Source of the DNA: Leptofilum sp050292445
Lineage (GTDB): Bacteria; Chloroflexota; Anaerolineae; Promineifilales; Promineifilaceae
Direction: 5' to 3'
Assembly (NCBI GenBank): GCA_050292445.1
Contig: JBNKLQ010000045.1
Location: 1-29,826 of the forward strand
DNA length: 29,826 bases
Shown here: positions 16,262 through 22,329 of the stretch, piece after piece
Numbering within the stretch: position 1 is the first letter of the stretch
Layout: each line of letters begins with the position of its first letter
Program-made: the position numbers and the translations under genes
The notes under the pieces: model-generated
The model's database searches: none
The model's input: only the letters and a program-made list of their open reading frames with translations
Told to the model about the DNA's origin: nothing

Positions 16262-17334
16262 GCATCGCTAGCTTCAACATGGAAAACTACTTTGACCTCA
16301 TCGACGACACGGGTGACGATGCCGAACCAAAGCCGCTGGAATTGGAACTTTCCCTCAAACAGCAAAAATTAGCGGCGGCTCTGACGCAAACGCTAAACTG
16401 CCCCACGCTGGTCGCCGTGCAGGAGGTGGAAAAGGGCACGCTGCTCGATAAACTGGCCCAACTGGCCACACCTGGCTGCGGCTTCACCTACATCGTCACC
16501 CACCTGGAAAGCGCCGACGTGCGTGGCATTGACGTGGCTCTGATGGGCAATCCCAACATCGTAGAATTTCAGTCGGCGGAGTTGATGCAGACTTGCACCA
16601 CGCTAGAAACGGGCGTGAGCGATGCCCGTGTGGATTGTCCAGCGGGGCAAGATGTGCTGTTTTCCCGGCCGCCGCTTCTGGTGGAGATGTGGGTGGGGGA
16701 ACGGCCGTTCACAATCATCGTTAACCATTTCAAATCTAAGCGGGGTGGGGAAGCCGAAACCGCGCCGTGGCGGCTGGCCCAGGCCAATCATGTGGCCGGG
16801 CTGGTCACAGATATTTTGGCAGCAGATTCATCCGCCAACGTCATTGTGCTGGGCGATTTTAACGATTACGAGCAGGCACCACCGCTGCTGGCTTTGGCGG
16901 AAAACGGCAACATGGAAAACGTGCTGCTGCGCCTGCCAGATGAAACCCGCTACAGCTATGTGTTTGGTGGCGTTTCTCAGCTCATCGACGGTATCTTTGT
17001 CACACCTGCGCTGCAAGGCAATGTTGCTCAGGTGCAAATCTTGCACGTCAATGCTGACTATCCCGATGCGCTGGCGGTGGATGTGTCGCCAGAAGCGCTG
17101 CCGTTCAAGACAACGGATCACGATTTGCCGTTGCTCATCTTGCAGCTTGATGAGCAGCCTACGCCAGAACTCGGCGAAACGGCCGTTGTCTCGCCCACAC
17201 CTATCAACATGGAGCCAACCGATCATCCTGACGATGTGTTGAAAAGCCAGATTCTGTGGCTGGTGGGTGGTTTGCTGGTGCTTGGTGGGGGTGGAACGGC
17301 CGTTTTCCTGCTAAACAAAAAGCGAAAAACGTAG
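16258..17334 (+). CDS. Endonuclease/exonuclease/phosphatase domain: C-terminal part of the same nuclease
   Basis: A 358-codon frame starting directly in the first strand of an endonuclease/exonuclease/phosphatase fold: SIASFNMENYF (2-12), VAVQEVE with the metal-binding Glu 56, VNHFKSK (154-160), VLGDFNDYE (196-204) and TDHDLP near 286. A membrane helix near 331-351 and a basic KKRK tail follow, a typical cell-surface anchor. It lacks a signal peptide, which the preceding ORF supplies. Reading back in this frame gives PPTAPTLTENQ before the Met, matching the linker expected in a single polypeptide. The intact protein would be an extracellular, surface-bound DNase for nutrient DNA or biofilm turnover. 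Confidence 0.9.
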   Translation: MSIASFNMENYFDLIDDTGDDAEPKPLELELSLKQQKLAAALTQTLNCPTLVAVQEVEKGTLLDKLAQLATPGCGFTYIVTHLESADVRGIDVALMGNPNIVEFQSAELMQTCTTLETGVSDARVDCPAGQDVLFSRPPLLVEMWVGERPFTIIVNHFKSKRGGEAETAPWRLAQANHVAGLVTDILAADSSANVIVLGDFNDYEQAPPLLALAENGNMENVLLRLPDETRYSYVFGGVSQLIDGIFVTPALQGNVAQVQILHVNADYPDALAVDVSPEALPFKTTDHDLPLLILQLDEQPTPELGETAVVSPTPINMEPTDHPDDVLKSQILWLVGGLLVLGGGGTAVFLLNKKRKT

Positions 17335-17403
17335 AGACTCCCCCCGTCATGACAGGTCAGATGATTTTTCACGGCAGGTTCATGGTTGTAAGCCAAAGGG
17401 GGA

Positions 17404-17433
17404 TTGCTTTTGCTTTTGGGCATCCGTTAGAAT
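17404..17433 (+). promoter_or_regulatory. Candidate leaderless promoter of the receiver/roadblock fusion gene
   Basis: TTGCTT (17404-17409) and TAGAAT (17428-17433) are 18 bases apart, and the -10 box ends 6 bases before the ATG at 17440. No Shine-Dalgarno is visible. Confidence 0.45.
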
Positions 17434-17439
17434 CAAATC

Positions 17440-18606
17440 ATGCTTTCGGAAATGAAACATATCCTCGTTCTGGAACCGGACAGAACTTTTGCTTTGCGCC
17501 TGATGCGTGCCCTCAGCCGCATGGGGACCTACAATGTGTCGATGGTGCCCACGCTCAAAGAGGCCTGCCTGCAACTGGTGCAAAATGACCAGGATTTAGC
17601 CTTCGTGCCCGTAGAAGAGGGGGCCAAAATTATTCGCTCGCTGCGGGCAGTGCAGCCCAATTTGCGCGTTATTTTGGTGACGCCATCCGGTGATGAGGAG
17701 ATCCCGGTGACCTATTCGGGTAATGTGCAGGGCGTGCTGATCAAATCATTGGTGGACGTGGAGCTGGAAACGTTGGTAGAAGATGTCGCCCGCCAGCCGA
17801 TGGTGCAGACAGGGCAGTTGGCGACGGCCGTTTCCCAAGACCCTACCCGTTCGTTGGACACCGCAATGCTCATTGCCACCTTGCAAGAAGCCCATTTGGG
17901 CCGTCTGATGCAGACGGTTGTGTTTGCTCAAGGCGGTAAACTGCTGGCTTACTGGGGCGATCTGAATGAAAGTGAGGCGGCTACCGTCGCTATTCATGTA
18001 GGCGAAGGTTGGCGCGGTAATTTGCTGCCGTCTCGCCTGCAATTTATCCATCTGCCTGCCCGCGCTGGCGATTTGCTGCTGTTTACCCATCAAGTCACCG
18101 AGAATTATTTGGTGACCCTGGTGGCGCTGCCCGAAGCCCCTTTAACTGAAGTGCGGCAGCAGGCACGGCGCATGGCTAAGAAGTTAAAAGCCGCTGTTGA
18201 AGGACGCGTTCTGGCCCAGACAGGATTGTTGGGCAATGGGTTTGGGTTGGGGAAACGGCCGTCTTGCGTGATTGTGTGGCGACCTTTGGAACCGCTGCCC
18301 AGCCACCTCCGCATTCCACTGCGTCGGGCCATGAACCGCTTGGCTGTAGCCAATGCCTGCGTGCTCACCCATGTGCAGGTGCAGGCTGATTTGGTACAGC
18401 TTGTCGTCACCGTCCCGCCGGGCCGGGACAATGCGTGGGCAGCGTATCTATTCAAAAATGGCTCTGAGCAAACCATCCGCCAGGAGTTTAAGATGCACGG
18501 TAGTCTGTGGGAAACTGGTTTCTATGCTACCGAATCTGCCGAGCCGCTCTCCGAAACGGAGCTTAACCTTTTCCTCGATTCTTCCTCAGAAACGGCCGAA
18601 TCCTAA
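17440..18606 (+). CDS. Three-domain fusion: receiver-like, roadblock/LC7-like and IS200-transposase-fold domain
   Basis: A 388-residue cytoplasmic protein. Residues 5-118 have the beta-alpha pattern of a response-regulator receiver (HILVLEPDRTF, then ILVTPSGDEEI), but the strand that should carry the phospho-Asp reads LAFVPVEE, so phosphorylation is unlikely. Residues about 140-248 resemble a roadblock/LC7 domain (VVFAQGGKLLAYWGD). Residues about 272-380 resemble the Y1/IS200 transposase fold: a strand at THVQVQADLVQLVVTVPP where transposases have H-hydrophobic-H, then a helix and LWETGFYATES like the LW..GY segment. The HUH pair and catalytic Tyr context are lost, so a domesticated nucleic-acid-binding role is inferred. 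An alternative start is the Met at 17452. Domain calls two and three are from pattern only. Confidence 0.65.
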   Translation: MLSEMKHILVLEPDRTFALRLMRALSRMGTYNVSMVPTLKEACLQLVQNDQDLAFVPVEEGAKIIRSLRAVQPNLRVILVTPSGDEEIPVTYSGNVQGVLIKSLVDVELETLVEDVARQPMVQTGQLATAVSQDPTRSLDTAMLIATLQEAHLGRLMQTVVFAQGGKLLAYWGDLNESEAATVAIHVGEGWRGNLLPSRLQFIHLPARAGDLLLFTHQVTENYLVTLVALPEAPLTEVRQQARRMAKKLKAAVEGRVLAQTGLLGNGFGLGKRPSCVIVWRPLEPLPSHLRIPLRRAMNRLAVANACVLTHVQVQADLVQLVVTVPPGRDNAWAAYLFKNGSEQTIRQEFKMHGSLWETGFYATESAEPLSETELNLFLDSSSETAES

Positions 18607-18614
18607 AACACGCC

Positions 18615-18695
18615 ATCACGAATTTAACGATAGACGAATTTGACGAATAGTTTTTGCTTTATTCGTGTTTTTCGTTGATTTGTGCCATTCGTGAT
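18615..18695. repeat. Imperfect ATTCGTG-type intergenic hairpin
   Basis: ATCACGAAT (18615-18623) pairs with ATTCGTGAT (18687-18695). Inside, GACGAATTTGACGAATA faces TATTCGTG and TTTCGT. The arms are built of short ACGAAT/ATTCGT units. It fills the gap between the fusion gene and nei and may act as a terminator or as an old mobile repeat. I recall similar units scattered in other genomes. Confidence 0.6.
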
Positions 18696-18788
18696 TCGCT
18701 TTTTCCACCTTAGAAAAACGGTAAATCCCGCATTTTTTGGTAAGATCAATCCCATCAACAACTTTTCACATAGATTGGAGCAGTTTTT

Positions 18789-19613
18789 ATGCCTGAAGGG
18801 CCAGAAATTCAGCTGGCAGCCGATGCCGTGGCGGAAGCAATTGCGGGACGCCCCACAACGGCCGTTTCCTTTGCCTTCGATCAGCTGAAAAAGTATGAAG
18901 AAAAATTGACCGGGGTGGTGGTAACGGCCGTCCAGGCCAGGGGTAAAGCGATGCTCACCCGATTTGCCAACGGCTACAATATCTACAGTCACAACCAGCT
19001 GTATGGCAAATGGATGGTGCGCGATGCTTACGATTTTCCTGACACCAACCGGCAGTTGCGGCTGGCCATCCACAACGAGGAAAAATCTGCCTTGCTGTAC
19101 AGTGCTTCCGACATTGCCGTGTTGCGGGATGGGGAGTTGGACAGTCATCCGTTTTTGAGCAAGTTGGGGCCGGATTTACTGGATGCGTCTGTGACTATCC
19201 CTCAGGTGGCCGCCCGATTTGTGGCCAACGAATTTCGGCGGCGACGCTTAACGACGCTGCTGCTGGATCAGGGATTTTTAGCGGGATTGGGCAACTATTT
19301 GCGCAGCGAGGTGCTGTTTGTGGCCCGTGTCCACCCGGATTTGCGGCCGATGGATTGCAGTGAGGCACAAATTGAAGCGTTGGCAGAAGCGGCCGTTTCC
19401 CTCACGCGCCAATCGTACCAAACCAGAGGCATTACGAATGATTTAGCGCTGGCCATGAAGCTGAAAGCAGCAGGGCAAAGCTACCGAGAGTATCGTTTTT
19501 GGGTGTTTGATCGAGACGGCCGTCCTTGCTACAACTGCGGTACGGCCGTCATCAAAGACAATATCGGTGGCCGCCGACTCTACTACTGCCCAAATTGTCA
19601 AGCTAAAGAATAA
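18789..19613 (+). CDS. nei: Endonuclease VIII (Nei) DNA glycosylase/AP lyase
   Basis: A 274-residue base-excision repair enzyme that removes oxidised pyrimidines and cleaves the abasic site. It starts MPEGPEI, with Pro 2 the catalytic nucleophile after Met removal and Glu 3 the general acid. Lys 53 lies in RGKAML. SHNQLYGKW and LLLDQGFLAGLGNYLRSE are diagnostic of Nei rather than Fpg. The C-terminal zinc finger has CYNC (247-250) and CPNC (267-270). Similarity by eye to Escherichia coli Nei is extensive. GGAG stands about 10 bases before the ATG. The FrnE-like gene follows after a 65-base gap, which holds a hairpin. Confidence 0.96.
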   Translation: MPEGPEIQLAADAVAEAIAGRPTTAVSFAFDQLKKYEEKLTGVVVTAVQARGKAMLTRFANGYNIYSHNQLYGKWMVRDAYDFPDTNRQLRLAIHNEEKSALLYSASDIAVLRDGELDSHPFLSKLGPDLLDASVTIPQVAARFVANEFRRRRLTTLLLDQGFLAGLGNYLRSEVLFVARVHPDLRPMDCSEAQIEALAEAAVSLTRQSYQTRGITNDLALAMKLKAAGQSYREYRFWVFDRDGRPCYNCGTAVIKDNIGGRRLYYCPNCQAKE

Positions 19614-19614
19614 G

Positions 19615-19663
19615 CCGCAGATCACGCAGATGAACGCAGATTTTTCCTCCGTGTTCTCTGCGG
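19615..19663. repeat. CGCAGA-unit intergenic hairpin
   Basis: CCGCAGA (19615-19621) pairs with TCTGCGG (19657-19663). The loop contains two more CGCAGAT units. It begins two bases after the nei stop and ends 15 bases before the next ATG. This is a fourth kind of small intergenic repeat in the window. Confidence 0.5.
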
Positions 19664-19678
19664 TCAAAAAGGAACACT

Positions 19679-20281
19679 ATGACTCAAAATCAAGTAACTA
19701 TCGACGTCTGGTCAGACTTTGTTTGACCGTTTTGCTTTCTCGTCTCCTCCAGTTTGGAGAAGCTCAAGCAATCCCATGATGTACAAATTCAGTGGCGCTC
19801 TTACGAGTTGCGGCCTGTTGGTTCGCCACCGATTTCGCCCGAATATCGTGCCCGCATTGAGGAGGGACGGCCGCAGCTGATAGCAATGGCTCGGGAACGA
19901 TACGGCTTAGAAATTAATTCTGGGCCGTTTGGCATTAACAGCCGCCCGGCGCTGGTCGGGGCCAAGTTTGCCGAGGCCCAGGGCGTGGGGGATGCTTATC
20001 ATGATGCCGTTTTCCGTGCCTACTGGCAAGAAGAAAAAAATATTGAAGATTTAGATGTGTTGGCTGAGGTGGCCACGGCCGTTGGCCTGGCGCGCGACCA
20101 ATTTTTAGCCGCGCTAAACGATCCTGATTACCAAAAGGCGATGATGGCCGATGTGCAACAGGCGTTCCAATATGGGCTTAGTGGCGTGCCTGCTTTGGTG
20201 TATGACAAAAAATACCTCGTCTCTGGGGCACAACCGTATGAGCTGCTCGCTGAGGTTGCGGAGAAAGCTAGAGAGATGTAA
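19679..20281 (+). CDS. FrnE/DsbA-family oxidoreductase, candidate selenoprotein (in-frame TGA at 19724-19726)
   Basis: From the ATG at 19679, preceded by AAGGA, the frame reads M-T-Q-N-Q-V-T-I-D-V-W-S-D-F-V, then TGA, then P-F-C-F-L, and continues in phase to the stop at 20279-20281: 201 codons. Homologues of the FrnE branch of DsbA proteins start WSDxxCPxC, so the TGA takes the place of the first, nucleophilic Cys. The rest is well kept: WRSYELRP, the helical insert, the cis-Pro loop GVPALVYD and VSGAQP. Read as selenocysteine, the active site is U16-P-F-C19. A stem-loop suited to a bacterial SECIS lies at 19732-19771. Alternatives are a nonsense mutation or sequencing error. Without readthrough only a 15-residue peptide, or a restart at TTG 19754 lacking the active site, would be made. 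It is a thiol-disulfide exchange protein, probably cytoplasmic since no signal peptide is seen. Confidence 0.8.
19732..19771 (+). promoter_or_regulatory. Candidate bacterial SECIS element
   Basis: Five bases after the TGA, TTGCTT (19732-19737) pairs with AAGCAA (19766-19771). After an internal loop, an upper stem forms from 19744-19751 with 19755-19762 (CT, one C-A mismatch, CTCCA / TGGAG). The apical loop is GTT, starting 25 bases after the TGA. Published descriptions of bacterial SECIS ask for a small apical loop with a G in the first two positions and a UGA-to-loop distance of roughly 16-37 bases, and both hold. The structure lies in coding sequence, as in fdhF. Confidence 0.6.
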
Positions 20282-20376
20282 GAAGTAATTTGGCCACCCT
20301 TGGCTGTTCCTATTTTGCAACTCCCCTGTGCTACACTCAGGCTCCTACAATTTTTACGAACAGGAGCTGAACATTC

Positions 20377-21141
20377 ATGCGATTTCAAGACAAAGTTTGT
20401 GTCATTACGGGTGGTGCCGCAGGCATTGGTCGGGCAACGGCCGTAAAATTTGCCGCAGAAGGTGCTACGGTAGCATTTTGTGATCTCAATGAGGCTGATG
20501 GCCAGGCATTGGCCGCCGAACTGGGCAAAAAAGCGTCCTTTACGGCCGTAAACGTAGCCGACCGTCAGGCTGTGCAAAAATGGTTGGAGGCTGTGGTGGC
20601 GGCATACGGCCGTATCGACATCCTCATCAACAACGCCGGCATTACCCGCGACGCCCAACTCGTCAAAGTGAAAGAAGGCGAACTGGTAAACCAGATGGGC
20701 GAGGACGCCTTCGATTTGGTCATCAGCGTCAACCTCAAGGGTGTGTTTAACTGCACCCAGGCCGCTGCGCCCATTATGATCAAGCAGGGCAGTGGCGTTA
20801 TCCTCAACGCTTCTTCTGTTGTTGGTTTAGATGGTAATTTTGGCCAGACCAACTATGTGGCCACCAAAGCCGCCGTTGTGGGCATGACCAAAACGTGGGC
20901 GCGCGAACTGGGTCGCTATGGTGTTCGTGTCAACGCCATTGCACCCGGCTTCATCGCCACGGAAATGGTGGCCAAAATGCCCGAAAAAGTGCTGGCAGGC
21001 ATGCGCAGCCATACCCCAATCGGCCGTTTGGGCGAACCCGAAGATATTGCCAACGCCTACGCCTTCCTTGCCTCCGATGAGGCCAGTTTCATCTCCGGCG
21101 CTGTCCTCCGCGTAGATGGCGGCATTGTGATTGGCACATGA
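20377..21141 (+). CDS. fabG: 3-oxoacyl-ACP reductase FabG-type short-chain dehydrogenase
   Basis: A 254-residue classical short-chain dehydrogenase that would reduce 3-oxoacyl thioesters with NADPH. TGGAAGIG (11-18) binds the cofactor, NNAG is at 85-88, and the catalytic residues are Ser 147, Tyr 160 and Lys 164 (NASSVVG, NYVATKAA). The C-terminal SGAVLRVDGG is typical of FabG. AGGAG at 20362-20366 precedes the ATG. It heads a three-gene run with a ketoacyl synthase III and an acyl-CoA ligase. Substrate chain type is unknown, and PhaB-like use of acetoacetyl-CoA cannot be excluded. Confidence 0.9.
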   Translation: MRFQDKVCVITGGAAGIGRATAVKFAAEGATVAFCDLNEADGQALAAELGKKASFTAVNVADRQAVQKWLEAVVAAYGRIDILINNAGITRDAQLVKVKEGELVNQMGEDAFDLVISVNLKGVFNCTQAAAPIMIKQGSGVILNASSVVGLDGNFGQTNYVATKAAVVGMTKTWARELGRYGVRVNAIAPGFIATEMVAKMPEKVLAGMRSHTPIGRLGEPEDIANAYAFLASDEASFISGAVLRVDGGIVIGT

Positions 21142-21218
21142 CAGTAATCAGTAGGTCAGTATTCAGTAATCAGTAGAGAAACTGACCACTGACCTACTGA
21201 ACACTGATCACTGAATAC
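21142..21218 (+). repeat. Heptad-built (CAGTNNN)n/(NNNACTG)n hairpin between fabG and the KAS III gene
   Basis: It starts immediately after the fabG stop. The left arm is a run of CAGTNNN-like units (CAGTAAT, CAGTAGG, CAGTATT and so on). After a short GAGAA centre, the right arm is the same unit reversed (ACTGACC, ACTGATC, ACTGAAT). It can fold as one long stem in several registers. It ends just before GGAG, the ribosome binding site of the next gene. Confidence 0.75.
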
Positions 21219-21227
21219 GGAGAAAAA

Positions 21228-22226
21228 ATGACTCGATACGCTCAAATTTTAAGTACCGGCCGCTACGTGCCGGAAAAAGTGTTAACCAACGCCTACTTTG
21301 ATGAACTGTTTCCCGAGCGAGACATTGACGCCTGGCTGGTGAAAAACGTGGGCATCAAAGAGCGGCACATCATGGCCGAAGACGAAACGACCAGTGATTT
21401 GTGTCTGCATGCCAGTAAAGAAGCGCTGGAGCGGGCCAATCTGACGCCAGAAGAGGTTGATCTCATTATTGTGGCCACAGACACGCCCGACTATTTAAGT
21501 CCGGCCACGGCCACCGTGCTGCAAGCCAAGCTGGGGGCAATGAACGCGGGCACCTTTGATGTGAACTGTGCCTGTGCAGGCTGGGTGACGGCTTTGGAAA
21601 CGGCCGTACGCTTCATCACCACCGACGACGAGACCAACAACGTGCTGGTCGTTGGTGCCTACGGCATGAGCCGCTTTGTGGATTACACCGACCATAAAAC
21701 CTGCACCCTTTTTGCCGATGGGGCGGGGGCGGTGCTGGTTGGCGTTGGGGACAACGCTGGTTTTTTGGCTGGCAAGCGGCTGGCGCGCGGCGACTTTTAC
21801 GATGCGCTGGGCATCTACACTGGCGGCGTGGCCTGCCCGGTGACCCCTGCCAGCGAAAATGGTGGCATCCCCCGCGTGCAGTTTGTCAAACGTTTTCCTG
21901 CTACCTTCAACTCCGACAACTGGCCGCCGCTCATCAAAGGTACCGTGGAAAAAGCGGGGCTAACCCTTGACGAAATTGACCATTACTACTTCACCCAGCT
22001 CAACCTGAACACCATCAAGCAAATCATGGAAATTCTGGAGCAGCCGCTGGAGAAAACACACTGGATTATGGACAAGTGGGGCTACACTGGCTCCGCCTGC
22101 ATCCCAATGGCCCTGGACGATGCCATCGAGCAGGGGAGCGGCCCCAAACCGGGCGACAAGGTGCTGTTCATTGCCAGCGGCGGCGGCATCTCGATGGCCT
22201 GTAATGTGTGGAACTGGACTGTTTAA
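21228..22226 (+). CDS. Divergent 3-oxoacyl-ACP synthase III-like thiolase-fold protein
   Basis: A 332-residue thiolase-fold protein of the FabH group. The nucleophile Cys 116 is kept in VNCACAGW, and GDKVLFIASGGGISMA closes the fold as in FabH. The catalytic His of the VPHQAN motif is replaced (YFTQLNLN, Thr 256), and the Asn of the GNTSAAS motif is replaced (GYTGSACIP, Tyr 286). It probably does not run the usual decarboxylative Claisen condensation; acyl transfer or condensation on an unusual substrate is inferred. GGAG lies 8 bases before the ATG. Its neighbours (FabG, acyl-CoA ligase) point to synthesis of a fatty-acid-derived product. Confidence 0.85.
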   Translation: MTRYAQILSTGRYVPEKVLTNAYFDELFPERDIDAWLVKNVGIKERHIMAEDETTSDLCLHASKEALERANLTPEEVDLIIVATDTPDYLSPATATVLQAKLGAMNAGTFDVNCACAGWVTALETAVRFITTDDETNNVLVVGAYGMSRFVDYTDHKTCTLFADGAGAVLVGVGDNAGFLAGKRLARGDFYDALGIYTGGVACPVTPASENGGIPRVQFVKRFPATFNSDNWPPLIKGTVEKAGLTLDEIDHYYFTQLNLNTIKQIMEILEQPLEKTHWIMDKWGYTGSACIPMALDDAIEQGSGPKPGDKVLFIASGGGISMACNVWNWTV

Positions 22227-22320
22227 CAGTAAGCAGTATTCAGTGAGCCAGTAATCAGTAAAAACTGATCACTGACCTACTGATCACTGAATACTGCCCC
22301 CACTGATTACTGAACACTGG
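22227..22320 (+). repeat. Second heptad-built CAGTNNN/ACTG hairpin between the KAS III and ligase genes
   Basis: It starts right after the KAS III stop and ends 9 bases before the ligase ATG. The left arm (CAGTAAG, CAGTATT, CAGTGAG, CAGTAAT) is followed by a longer right arm of ACTGATC, ACTGACC, ACTGAAT and ACTGATT units. It is related to, but not identical with, the copy at 21142-21218. The ligase has no strong ribosome binding site, so this structure may influence its translation. Confidence 0.75.
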
Positions 22321-22329
22321 ACGGCAAAA

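Noticed and set aside
17440..18606. Active IS200/IS605 transposase
   Set aside because: The HUH histidines are absent and the domain is fused to two other domains, with no element ends visible.
19754..20281. A 175-residue FrnE-like gene starting at TTG 19754
   Set aside because: It would lack the whole first strand and the active site. The ATG at 19679 has a ribosome binding site and is in phase, interrupted only by the TGA.
21142..22320. CRISPR-like array from the repeated CAGT units
   Set aside because: Units are 7 bases with no unique spacers and are arranged as hairpin arms, not as direct repeats with spacers.
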